From Paraphysoderma sedebokerense (Eukaryota > Blastocladiomycota > Physodermatomycetes > Physodermatales > Physodermataceae): a stretch of 61,250 bases of DNA. The translations under genes and the position numbers were made by a program. The stretch is from assembly GCA_025602915.1 (NCBI GenBank), contig JAHLJZ010000120.1:1-61250 (forward strand), read 5' to 3'. The first letter of the stretch is position 1, and each line of letters opens with the position of its first letter. A model generated the notes under the pieces. That model did no database searches, was not told the DNA's origin, and worked only from the letters and a program-made list of their open reading frames with translations. Of this stretch, positions 23,270 through 34,421 are shown piece after piece.

Positions 23270-23830
23270 TCAGACATGATAAAGTCACCGCTTCGTTGTG
23301 TGACCAACAGACCGTACAACTGATGATGAATGAATGTTCATATTGTCACCATTTCGGTGTTTCTAGTGCGTCCCTGATTCGATAGCAGGTAGCGTGAGTG
23401 TTCACTGACCAGGTCATGCCTGACCTGACAAGGGTCTAGTAATCAAAGACGAACATTCAAGGATTTCTGTTGCGTTTTCTTTTTCCTTGGTTGGGTAGTT
23501 TTAACGACAACAATGATTCGATGTGATGTCGGTTGAATTGTCTGATCCAACATCGTCCTTGCAAGAATTTATCAGCAGTTTGCCAGATACCCTGACTGGA
23601 GTACGGTTCCATCCGCGGGAGTGCGAATTAAAACATTCGCTTTAAAACAATGGATGCCGAAAATGTCATATATGAAAGGACAGTATATGTACTATAACTA
23701 GTCGACTCTATATCCGATTCGGTACAACATAAAATTGAAATGTCGAGAATGTCGAGGTGATTAACGATAATATTCCTAAATTATAATTGTTTACTGATTT
23801 TGTACCGGTCATGCCATTAAATTTGATTAT

Positions 23831-24100
23831 ATGGCGACTAGCACTTGTAAATTCTTAAGACAGTTTAATTCAAAGTAGGATACAATGCAAACATAAGTAG
23901 TAATACAAACAGATGAGGCATTGCAGGTATACTTGTTATTGATAGTTCAACTAAAAAAGTACAGTAAAATTTACACTCCAAATCCAATTACCCTCAACAT
24001 TTGAAATCACATTCTATTACTTCCCTGGAAATTAGAATTCATCGCTGGCCTGTAAACTCCTAACCTATAACAAACCAATCGGTATCCTCTATCACCGACG
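23831..24100 (-). pseudogene. Probable relic of another LVKR-family copy (3' part)
   Basis: From 23831 this tract follows the 3' flank of the degraded copy (21085-21276), with matching blocks such as TAGCACTTGT and ACACTCCA/ACAATCCA. Near 24040-24070 the minus strand keeps a GGTTAGGAGTT block that resembles the start of the mature region of the degraded copy. The leader and pro-region are absent: the similarity gives way to the dispersed repeats at 24113. The same relic occurs again 1,672 bp downstream because of the tandem duplication. Assignment rests on weak nucleotide similarity seen by eye. Confidence 0.3.
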
Positions 24101-24112
24101 ACTCCGAGTGTA

Positions 24113-24565
24113 CGCCGATCATATGGATATATTTTCTAGTACTTTCTAAAATAATCATTCATCAAACTGGCGTGACGATATCTAAAGTATATTCGTGATT
24201 GGGTAGTGAATACTATAGGCAGGGTTTGATTCTTTGATTCGCTAAAGATCAATCCGTGATACGCAGTCGAGAGTGACGACTGAGAGATGCCATGTATGGT
24301 TGCTATTTTAGGGAATCAGGTCGAAATGGAAGATTCCTCGTCATTAGCCGATCATATGGATATATGTTCTGCAATAATCCAACTGGCCTGAGAATTCTAG
24401 TGTCGTGATTGGCAGTAAGTAGGCAGAGTATGATTCATTGATTCGCTAAACTTAGAGATTCATCTGTGAATCGTGATGCGAGCTCGAGAGTGACGACTGA
24501 CGAGAATGAGAATGTATGTTTGCTATCTTTGGGAATCAGATCAAAATGGAAGATTCCTCGTCATT
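24113..24565. repeat. Two adjacent diverged copies of the 220-bp repeat (repeated again at 25785-26237)
   Basis: Copy 2 spans 24113-24345 and copy 3 spans 24346-24565. Both start with CCGATCATATGGATATA, share a GATTCGCTAAA block and a GTCGAGAGTGACGACTGA-like block (copy 3 reads CTCGAGAGTGACGACTGA), and end with ATGGAAGATTCCTCGTCATT. Copy 1 lies at 21786-21994. The tandem duplication gives identical second copies at 25785-26017 and 26018-26237. Confidence 0.75.
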
Positions 24566-26866
24566 CCGAATATCCAAGAAATAGCATCATCTTGGTTTAA
24601 TCTTGGCATCTGAAATTGAATTAAAATATTCGATTTTTAACGTACCATTGATGCTGTTATCACCAGAAGACGGAAAACAATAAACATGTGTATGAATTTG
24701 ACAATTATCTCCGGTTAGGTACAAACTAAAAATTGAGAATGTCAAGAACATTTATTTATGATTCATGAATTAGCCAAATATGATTAGATACACCGTACAG
24801 CATTTAATTGATCATGCCGACTCCGAGAAGGTATACGTCAAGTTTGAAAGTTGATGATATCCTAAATTTCTTTTGTTTAAAAGTTCCTCATGAGGAATAA
24901 TGACTGAAAATGAATAAATTCCCATTTCTCCATCGTTCTTTTTATTCAACATTTATCGGCACTAAAGATATAAAATTCACTCCCAAACTACAATTTCCCT
25001 TTTTCGATATTCCGTTTTATATATCGCAAAACATACTGTGTATAATCCCATTACAAAAAAGTTACAACAAAAGTGAGGATTAAAAGCATAATACAAACAA
25101 AAAGTACATGGTATATATATTTCCTATATTTCTTGAATCTTTCTCTCTCAAGTATAAATCCGCATTTCATCCATCGTCGGAAGAAAATGTAGAAGTGATG
25201 TCGGTTGAATTGTCTGATCCAACATCGTCCTTGCAAGAATTTATCAGCAGTTTGCCAGATACCCTGACTGGAGTACGGTTCCATCCGCGGGAGTGCGAAT
25301 TAAAACATTCGCTTTAAAACAATGGATGCCGAAAATGTCATATATGAAAGGACAGTATATGTACTATAACTAGTCGACTCTATATCCGATTCGGTACAAC
25401 ATAAAATTGAAATGTCGAGAATGTCGAGGTGATTAACGATAATATTCCTAAATTATAATTGTTTACTGATTTTGTACCGGTCATGCCATTAAATTTGATT
25501 ATATGGCGACTAGCACTTGTAAATTCTTAAGACAGTTTAATTCAAAGTAGGATACAATGCAAACATAAGTAGTAATACAAACAGATGAGGCATTGCAGGT
25601 ATACTTGTTATTGATAGTTCAACTAAAAAAGTACAGTAAAATTTACACTCCAAATCCAATTACCCTCAACATTTGAAATCACATTCTATTACTTCCCTGG
25701 AAATTAGAATTCATCGCTGGCCTGTAAACTCCTAACCTATAACAAACCAATCGGTATCCTCTATCACCGACGACTCCGAGTGTACGCCGATCATATGGAT
25801 ATATTTTCTAGTACTTTCTAAAATAATCATTCATCAAACTGGCGTGACGATATCTAAAGTATATTCGTGATTGGGTAGTGAATACTATAGGCAGGGTTTG
25901 ATTCTTTGATTCGCTAAAGATCAATCCGTGATACGCAGTCGAGAGTGACGACTGAGAGATGCCATGTATGGTTGCTATTTTAGGGAATCAGGTCGAAATG
26001 GAAGATTCCTCGTCATTAGCCGATCATATGGATATATGTTCTGCAATAATCCAACTGGCCTGAGAATTCTAGTGTCGTGATTGGCAGTAAGTAGGCAGAG
26101 TATGATTCATTGATTCGCTAAACTTAGAGATTCATCTGTGAATCGTGATGCGAGCTCGAGAGTGACGACTGACGAGAATGAGAATGTATGTTTGCTATCT
26201 TTGGGAATCAGATCAAAATGGAAGATTCCTCGTCATTCCGAATATCCAAGAAATAGCATCATCTTGGTTTAATCTTGGCATCTGAAATTGAATTAAAATA
26301 TTCGATTTTTAACGTACCATTGATGCTGTTATCACCAGAAGACGGAAAACAATAAACATGTGTATGAATTTGACAATTATCTCCGGTTAGGTACAAACTA
26401 AAAATTGAGAATGTCAAGAACATTTATTTATGATTCATGAATTAGCCAAATATGATTAGATACACCGTACAGCATTTAATTGATCATGCCGACTCCGAGA
26501 AGGTATACGTCAAGTTTGAAAGTTGATGATATCCTAAATTTCTTTTGTTTAAAAGTTCCTCATGAGGAATAATGACTGAAAATGAATAAATTCCCATTTC
26601 TCCATCGTTCTTTTTATTCAACATTTATCGGCACTAAAGATATAAAATTCACTCCCAAACTACAATTTCCCTTTTTCGATATTCCGTTTTATATATCGCA
26701 AAACATACTGTGTATAATCCCATTACAAAAAAGTTACAACAAAAGTGAGGATTAAAAGCATAATACAAACAAAAAGTACATGGTATATATATTTCCTATA
26801 TTTCTTGAATCTTTCTCTCTCAAGTATAAATCCGCATTTCATCCATCGTCGGAAGAAAATGTAGAA

Positions 26867-27075
26867 CAAAAAAGGAAAATCAAGAAGTAGAAAATTACAG
26901 AATTGATTAGTGGGTGGGTATTTACAACTTACAAGTGATCACATAGAGAGAAAAGTATTGAAAGGTAAAAATAAAAGTAAAAGTATGCAATGTGTTGTTT
27001 TAGTGTATACAAGTCTAGTTGAAATCTGTAATTGTAATTAGCGGAAAAAAAGTAAAACAAGTGGAGACTGAAATG
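26867..27075. repeat. 3' flank of PRXL2 gene, homologous to 30939-31145
   Basis: This stretch, together with 24950-25194, resembles 30640-31145: shared blocks include GTATACAAGTCTAGTTGAAA and TTGTAATTAGCGGAAA. It marks the right part of an old direct segmental duplication (about 22.6-27.05 kb against 29.6-31.15 kb) that now brackets the PRXL2 gene. Confidence 0.6.
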
Positions 27076-29198
27076 TTATGGTTTTTTTGGAATGAAAGCT
27101 GATTCGATGGGTATACTTGTTGAAGAGTTGGAAGTAGCGTTTGTAGTAGAACTAGAGCCATCGACTACGGTAGATGGAGGAGGTGGTTTGAACACAAATG
27201 GTTTGTTCCAGGACGGGGGAACTGGGGCAACGGATGAGGAAGATAAAGATGAAGTGCGAGTATTGGGTTGGTTTTGTTGAGAGGATGGTGAATCTAGGGT
27301 CAATGATTTTTGATGAAACAGTGAGGAGTTTGAATCGAACTGGACTGGTGGTTTAGGGAATGTCGAGAATGAAGGATTGACGGTTGTGAAGTTTGATTGT
27401 GAGTTTGAATATTTTATAGAATCCGTTCGAGTGGGTATCGACATGTCAACGTTGGAGGATGAACTGGTTTGTGAATTGCTACCACTACTGAGCTCGCTTC
27501 CGCTGTTACTCTCGGGATCGTATGCCAGGAAATTCGGATTCTCAGAGTCTTGTAACGTCTTGCTGTTGATTCCTGCGATCGACGGGTCGACGATATCAGC
27601 ATTGGAAGGGTCTGGTGGGGGAACTCCCATACGGATATCCATTCTCCGCAGTTTTCTATAGAGCTTATCTAATTCTTTGTCTACCACGTCTTTTGCCATT
27701 TCACCGTTAATAGGACCGTAACCATCTTCGTTTGTTTTTGTCAAATCAATCGGGTTCTGTATCGGGTTGTCAATGATACCGCCCATTTTGGATGCAAAGA
27801 TACATTGCTGCAGGACTGTAGCTGTGGGGGCATAGTCACCAAAGCGTGTTTCTTGATATTGGTAAGGAATATGGGGTGTCGGCTTGGGTGAAACTATCAA
27901 CAAACCGCCTGGGCAGTTACGGAAAAAATGTCAGCGACAAAACATAAGAATAAGGTCATGCCACTGAGGCTACAGGAAATCCACTGCACTCCTCATACAA
28001 GAGAAGCGCCCCACAAGGATGGAAGTTGCCAAGCATACCTAATATTCTGCCCTCACCCGACAAGTTGCCCGTGATCCCTCGTTCTTTAGCCTTCATAAAG
28101 TCCGTCCTAGACTCTTTATTCATCAACCCCCAGGCCCCTTGCCAATTTAACTTGCCACCACTGATGAAATACAGGAAGAGTTCGATCGAGTAGCGTAGAA
28201 AACAGAGTCAAAGAAGAGCAAAATCAGCCAACATATTTCTTCAGTTCCAGCAATCAAAAGTGTCGAAAGAAATAAACGACAATCCTGCCAGAACCGCAAC
28301 AAGCAAACATACCCCATAGCTTTAAAGAATTTCTTGTCGACATCGATATAAACTTCTCCCTTCCAATACTCATTTTTAAACTCTTCGATTCCTCTACTCC
28401 GCTCATGAAACAATGCCACCATTCTTATACCCAATTTCTTGGTGATGAATTCTCGATACTGTGCTAAATCTGTGGCTCCCACTGTGTCATTAATGAATTT
28501 TGATTGATGTAGGTCAAGGTTTGAAATAGATTTGGGTAGAGTTTGGTTGATTCAATTACGGTTGATTTGTTTGTGGCAGAGGGCGACAACAACGCAAAGC
28601 GACGAAACGAGCCAAAAAAGAAGGAGAAAAAAGACAACAAAAGGGGTTGAGAGTTAGCAGCTTGATTTCAGTATGACTTTAGAATATGGCACTGAAAGAA
28701 TTGTCTCAATATGGGTTGAAAGGTACAAAATATAGAAGGAAACTAAAGTTGTGGCACAGCCATGGAACCAGGTGGGAATCGAAACTGGGCAACGACAAAA
28801 AAAAAAGCTGGGGTTCCGTTGACTGTGAGATGAGGCAAAGAGAAAATGTATCTATACAACAGTGCACTCTCTGTTTGCATCGGACGCTAGCCATGGGATA
28901 GGCCACTGCAAGTAGCGGAGACTTTAAGAGTGACGTCCAAGGGAGCAAAGAAGCAGCGCCACAACGGTAGGATAGAGTGAATGAGTAGAGAGTGCAAGAG
29001 GAACGTACTTCTGCAGAGGATGCAGCCGGGTCTGCGCAGACAGTAGACGATGCAGGGGGATTCCGCCCATAGTTGGTGAGCGGGGAAGGAGGGTTGGGAG
29101 GGCTCGAAGTGTGCGAGGGGGATGTGGAGGAGGTCGAGGTATGCTGTTTTGCGGACGACGGGAGTGAAGTTGAAGTCTGCGGAGTGCTGCTGGCCCAT
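27076..29198 (-). CDS. Peroxiredoxin-like 2 (AhpC/TSA2) protein with long disordered tail
   Basis: Exons 29009-29198, 28313-28481, 28039-28160 and 27076-27908 join to 437 residues. The first 200 or so residues match the PRXL2/FAM213 thioredoxin-like family in order: a CIVYCLRRPGCILCR segment with a CxxC pair, a KGEVYIDVDKKFFKAMG segment, then a GGKLNWQGAWGL segment, and GGLLIVSP across the last junction. Family members are thiol oxidoreductases of the peroxiredoxin superfamily. Residues about 230-437 form a Ser/Thr/Pro/Asn-rich, low-complexity tail ending SAFIPKKP, far longer than the typical family length of about 200-230. The ATG at 29198 lies directly beside a 15-bp minisatellite in the leader; the frame is open further upstream but without ATG. 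The first intron (28482-29008, 527 nt) is long for this window. Confidence 0.8.
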
Positions 29199-29200
29199 GG

Positions 29201-29265
29201 AGTGCAAGTGGAGTGAGTGCAAGTGGAGTGAGTGCAAGTGGAGTGAGTGCAAGTGGAGTGAGTGC
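29201..29265. repeat. 15-bp minisatellite, about 4.3 copies
   Basis: The plus-strand unit is AGTGCAAGTGGAGTG, perfectly repeated. It ends three bases from the proposed PRXL2 start codon, so it would be transcribed in the 5' leader. On the minus strand it is open and would encode repeats of Leu-His-Leu-His-Ser, but no ATG precedes it. Confidence 0.85.
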
Positions 29266-29808
29266 GTCAACTCAAGGGCAAAGAGGGAATCTAGGCATGC
29301 AACTGCAAGGGCAGCAATAAGTCAACCAAAGCCAAGTGCTCGAGTCAACCGAGTTCCGCCCCGTTGCTGCGCACAATCATTCAATCTGCTCATCAGTGGT
29401 ATATTTCATTTCATAGTTTATTGAATATTGGTATACATCTCAAAAGGATTCTAATCAACACAGACGTAACATCCGACCGACAACACCCAAATCCAAGTTT
29501 TAAATTAAAGAGCATTCTCATTCCGAATAATGGATCAATTTTTTTGATATGAAATCGTGATTTATGAAGCATGTAGTATTCCATGTTGAATTGCATTTGA
29601 TTAATATTGGTGAAGAAATACTGGCCAAAACGTTTTAATAAAACCAAGAAAAGACTACAAAGTAAAATCAGGTATACATATTTTGGAAGATTCAAAGCAA
29701 TACAACCTTGACATCCGGCCAGGACACCCAAATTTAAGTTTTTGACAAAAAAGCAGGTGTAAAGGTTTTATAGTTCAAAACTCAAAGTTTTGACTGCCCC
29801 CACAGTAC
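29266..29808. other. Spacer between PRXL2 and LVKR precursor 2
   Basis: This holds the PRXL2 promoter and the 3' flank of the LVKR gene. The part from about 29620 to 29760 is homologous to 22630-22800. No further gene is supported. Confidence 0.45.
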
Positions 29809-30087
29809 TCACCGATTCAATGGCTCCACCCTAGCCGACAGAATATCATTGACTTGAGCATTTGCTAATCTAGCCGGTCGATGACCCCGTGCGAGACTCT
29901 GACGATTGCCGTTTCTTTTTACAAGATGACGATCGTTTGTTTCACTTTCGATTACGGTTTGAGCTGTTTCGGATCCTAGTTTGTCGGAAGCAAGCTCGAG
30001 GTCGCCAGTTGTATCCATTGGAGAAGCAACGGATAAATTAGCGAATTGGGCAATAAGAAGCGCAAAGAGGAAGATGTAAAATTTCAT
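29809..30087 (-). CDS. Small secreted precursor with Kex2-type LVKR site, member 2
   Basis: This 92-residue frame has a signal peptide (about residues 1-21, MKFYIFLFALLIAQFANLSV), an acidic pro-region beginning PMDTTGDL, and TNDRHLVKR at residues 50-58. Cleavage after Lys-Arg would release a 34-residue basic peptide beginning NGNRQSLARG, the same length as in member 1 but with little identity. Further basic pairs are absent, so one peptide per precursor is expected. A TATAAATA element on the minus strand at 30189-30196 lies about 105 nt upstream. Nucleotide similarity to the member 1 locus extends well beyond the coding region on both sides, so the pair arose by a segmental duplication. Function unknown. 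Confidence 0.7.
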   Translation of the reverse strand: MKFYIFLFALLIAQFANLSVASPMDTTGDLELASDKLGSETAQTVIESETNDRHLVKRNGNRQSLARGHRPARLANAQVNDILSARVEPLNR

Positions 30088-30188
30088 TTTGATAGCTAGA
30101 GAGACTAGTTGTTCTTTTTCTTTGAGTTGGGTGTGAAAGGAGATATCTGGTATTAGTTGTTGTGAGATAATTTGGAGGAACCCCTAGG

Positions 30189-30196
30189 TATTTATA
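30189..30196 (-). promoter_or_regulatory. TATA box of LVKR precursor gene 2
   Basis: TATAAATA on the minus strand, inside a short palindromic context (GGTATTTATACC), at the position corresponding to the TATA element of member 1. Confidence 0.5.
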
Positions 30197-30549
30197 CCAG
30201 TCATGGTAAAGTCATTGCTTAGTGGTGTGATCGACAGACCGGACGACGATGGTTGAATGAGGTGACCGTTGTCACTATTTTGGTGTTATCTGTTCCTCCT
30301 TGATTCGATAGTCGGTAGCGTGATTGTTCATGACCAGGTCATACCGACAAAACGCTACAATAGAGTAATTATAGAAGAGTCCAGAAAAAAAAGACAGATA
30401 TAAAGATTTTCTGTTTAGTTCTTTCTCTTCTTGGTTGGTTAGTCTTAACGAAACAATGATTCGTTGCGATGTCTGTGACTCTGTTGAACCGTTTGATGCA
30501 ACATCACCGTTGTGGCAAGGATAGTATCTGGTCCGTCACCATTCAGCAG

Positions 30550-31783
30550 GTACAACATAGTATTGCGAACGTCGGGAATGTAATCAAGTTGATAACATTA
30601 CTAAGTTATAATTGTTTGAAACGTCCTTAAAATGAAGAGATGTCCATATCCATATGCATTCCAAATCCTTTTTTTCATGATTTCTCCTCTTTTCTCGATC
30701 CTTTTTTTCATTTTAAAAACCATCGTCACCCCAAATCATATAATCCCTGAATGACAATTTCCGTTTTGATATTTCTTTTTATGAAACATACGGCATATAG
30801 GCCTATTACAAAATATTTGACGCAATATGAAGATTAAAAGAATAATACAAATAAAAGGACAAGGTATATTTATATTTTCTACGTCTCTTGAACCTTTTTA
30901 AAGTCTCAATCTACGTTTCATACATAATTGGAAGAAAGTGTAGAATAATAGAAAAAAATCAAGAAATAGAAAAAACCAAAATTGATGAGTGGGACGTGGG
31001 TGGTTATTTACAACTTACAAGTGATCTCATTAGAGAGAAAAGTGTAGAATGGTGAAAAAAAAAAGTAAAGTGTGCGATGTGTTGTTGTTTTCTTGTATAC
31101 AAGTCTAGTTGAAAACTATAATTGTAATTGTAATTAGCGGAAAGGCAAGCTAATAGGATATGATTATTATTATCTAATCCATGCAATCACTTTGCGACTT
31201 CCTCTTCGCCTTTGCTCCCTTCCCTTTGGATTGCATTCCACTGCGTTTCATTTTCATTCGTTTTTTTTTTTTCATATATATCTTACAAATACATCTTCCT
31301 TATTTTCCTTTCCCTCACATCCTCCTCTGATCACTCGCTATGACTCTGCATCACAAAATACACCAACCCCAACATACTTCACTAATACATGTACATATGG
31401 TCCAATTCCCACATCTTGCATACACTTCCCACAACACAAACAATAGTTAATACAATAACATGGATACGGTAGAAATCAAGAAAGAAAACACAACAGTAAA
31501 GAAGTAAAGGATGAAATGGATGGAGATGGTATCATAAAATCGATTGATAAAGAAAGAGAAAAAAAAGACCACAAGACAGTGACAACAACATAAGAGAAAA
31601 GAAAATGTGAACTAAAACAAACAACAATCCCTCAAAATGGCCCTATTCCAGCTAGGTCGATGTATCTCTTCTTCCCCTCATAAATTAACTTTCGGGTCAT
31701 TCTTCACACTTCACCTCATGCCCCTTTTTCTATCAACATCAAACTTCAGAACAAAAGTTAAGAAAAGAAGAATAAAAGAAAAC
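30550..31783. other. Spacer downstream of forkhead gene, unit 1
   Basis: This AT-rich spacer is homologous at its left to the PRXL2 3' flank (24950-25194 and 26867-27050). It includes a poly-T run near 31261. Short open frames here have no recognisable features. Confidence 0.45.
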
Positions 31784-33551
31784 TTAAACATCCATAAAAT
31801 GACTAGGTACAGGTTGCACATTTACAAAGTTCAATCCATAATGAATATCATCTAATCCCAATCCACACCCCATAAAAACCGGCAATGTACTCTTCAACGC
31901 ATTTGCATAATCATTCTCAGTTCGCTCCTCAAATCCAAAAACATAACCACTCCCTTGTCCCACATCCAGTCGCTCAACACTTCCGCGACTGCCCACGCCT
32001 TCTCCGTCACCGTGAAGCCGTTGAGAATAAATCTCGCTAGTGCTGGATTCGTATCGTTCAAAATGCGTGTATTCCGAATAAATGTCCACTTGCTCCTGCG
32101 ACACAGAGCGAGAATACTTTCGTGAACAAGACGATAACCTCCCATCCGAAAAACATGACCCAGTCGTAGATCCAGTCACACTGACAAAATCTGTCTCAGT
32201 GTCAATATCGGACGGATCAAATTCATCTTCAGTATCCGCAGGCGTAGGTGGGTGCCCGTGACCAACATCAATCATCACCGGGTGCGTTTGCTCTTCCTTG
32301 ATATCAACCACATTGATATAACCTTCTGTTGGGGTACAAGATGATGATCGCGGAGGATGGGGGAGCACAGGGGAGTTGGTCGTCCCCGTAGGCAATTGTT
32401 GAAGGTTCAATTTAATCGACAACGAAGGCTTCGGTTTTCGAGGACTGGGCGTAGGTTGTCCAGCCTGCGACGGTGAAGACTGTTGCTGTGCTTCCGATTT
32501 AGACCGAGAGTTGGATTCCGCTGGGGTATTATGGGACACAACAGACGAGGCCGAAGACAACGATGAGGTAACAGAAGAAGTCGAAGAGGTACGCTGCACT
32601 TTGTTGGGACGCGGAAGGTTATTGCGATGAGCCGGTACAGCATTCGAGGACCGTTGTCTCTTTAGGTTGCCAACACGACCCGGTTTTTCATTTGAATTCA
32701 ACGATGCCATAAACACGTCAATGTAAGACGGATCAATCGTCCAGAAACTAAAAGAATATTTTGCGACACCGACAATGGGGGAAATTCGACCATACAAATA
32801 GTAAGTAAATAAATAATCAAAGTTAAATGTTAGAAGTAAGTTTAAATAAGTAAAAAAATTTTGAAACCAAAATCCCAAGGGGAGGAGAAACAAAGAGAAT
32901 AGAAGATGGCGCCAAAAACGACACGCCAAGTTGCCACGTATTCGCTGCGGATCCATGAAACCGACGTACCTTCCCTTGCCTTCGACTTCCTTTGGTCGGG
33001 GTACTTTGATAAAACACTTGTTCGTCGATAAATTATGACGCACGGAATTCTAAGTAAGAATTGAATTAATAAGATATTTTTTCAAAAAGAATAAATGTCC
33101 AAATACAGTGTCGTACCTGCCATCCACCTTCGCAATGCCTGAAATATGCAAAATGATCCGTGATCCAATTGTAGATTGAATTCAAAGTCATTTTCCTCTC
33201 CTCGGTATTAATAATCGCTCTAAAGATCAACTGAGCATAACTCAATTTAGGTTTTTCATAAGGATTATCACAATCAAGACCAGCCAGCAATTTCTCTTTG
33301 AACCCGTCTTTTGAACTCGCCGAACTCGTGCTCCCTGAACCGCTACTCGTTTGACTCGATTTCAGATTGGACGTTTTAGCAGTTTTCGTGCTCGGAGCTT
33401 TCCGACCACGGGCGCTTTGACGAGACGAAAAACGAGTGGAAGAGTATTTGGATGTAGCGGCAGGAACGTAGTCCGGGCTACGGTCGTCGTCGAAGCTCGA
33501 GGCTGAGCTGACACTTTTCGGGGACGGCGGATCCCAAGGCATATTTGGCAT
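31784..33551 (-). CDS. Forkhead transcription factor, unit 1 copy
   Basis: Exons 33117-33551, 32970-33049 and 31784-32747 join to 492 residues. The forkhead winged-helix DNA-binding domain spans about residues 97-180: KPKLSYAQLIFRAI, then [40 protein letters not shown] (helix 3, split by intron 1) and GKGSFWTIDP (split by intron 2). Key contacts N, RH and S of NSVRHNLS are present. The N-terminal 95 residues are Ser-rich and basic; the C-terminal 300 residues are disordered, with Ser, Pro and acidic stretches typical of regulatory tails. No FHA domain is visible, so it is unlike yeast Fkh1/2 and Fhl1. The ATG at 33551 was taken; an in-frame GTG two codons upstream is ignored. Which cell-cycle or developmental genes it controls cannot be told. 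Confidence 0.9.
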
Positions 33552-34421
33552 ATTCACAGTGAAAGAGAGTCAGAGTTTGTTACAAACTTTTTGGTAGTAA
33601 GAGATATTGATTTAATCTCGAGACACCAAAATAGTCTGTAAAAACCAGAGGGGTAGGCCGGCAAGGCGATACGGGTAGGGGATGAGAAACGAGAAAAAAA
33701 GCGTGTTTAAGACCGTAAAGGCGACTCGACAGGGCGGGGGGAGATGTGCTTCTGGAGAGTCGTCGTGTGGGATATGGGTGTGGATGAGGGTTGATTTAGT
33801 TCAGAGACATATCAAAGAGTGAAGTTCCTCACAGGGATGCGATGTGTCCGATGTGGGAATGATCGCTTCTTAAAAAAAGTTTCACTTTTCAAAGAGAGGG
33901 GAAAATTCCCTGCCTGCAAGGGGGCCCGTGAGCAGTGTCTCCACGGAAAATGTCACGTGCGCACAAACAAACTTGTGTCACCTCGATTTTTGCCCTCCTT
34001 GCTTCCCGAACACAAATGAAAATCCACCATTGTCGCACTGATAATTTTGTCCTCCCTTCCCCCCATGATGTATTGACACTTCTGTCCCATGAATTGAAAA
34101 AAAATTGAAACGGCTCGTCACTGAAATGCGAAAGCTTCTTGCAATTGGGGTCGCGTGTCCATTCCTCATGTGTCTTCTGACTCTTATTGCGCAATGATGT
34201 AATGCCGGCTTCTTCCAAAAATTTTATCTTCTTTATGTCTTTGCCGTGATTACAAGTCTATTGATACATTATACGACATATTCTATTGGCTAAACAATAC
34301 TAATGTAGAAATGTGGAAAAAATGCACAACTCGGGACCAGCATATGAACTGATCGTTTCCACTGATTCGGATCCTTTCCTAGATCTATTTCTTCCTTCCG
34401 CGTCATAATTGAAATGAATAT
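33552..34421. other. Forkhead promoter region, unit 1
   Basis: This lies between the forkhead start and the stop of the proline-rich membrane gene. It contains G/A-rich and A-rich runs but no supported gene. It recurs exactly at 47440-48309. Confidence 0.4.

Larger units (their letters stand above)
23523..26866. repeat. Perfect tandem duplication of 1,672 bp (two units)
   Basis: Unit 1 is 23523-25194 and unit 2 is 25195-26866. Reading the two in parallel shows no difference. Identity begins abruptly (23522 T against 25194 A) and ends abruptly (25195 G against 26867 C), so the junction has no microhomology. Each unit carries the 3'-flank relic of an LVKR-type gene, two of the dispersed 220-bp repeats and the left part of the PRXL2 3' flank. 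No intact gene lies inside. It could be very recent or an assembly artefact. Confidence 0.9.

Noticed and set aside
33819-34218. Overlapping open frames on both strands upstream of the forkhead gene
   Set aside because: Short, without features or splice partners; the region is better read as promoter.
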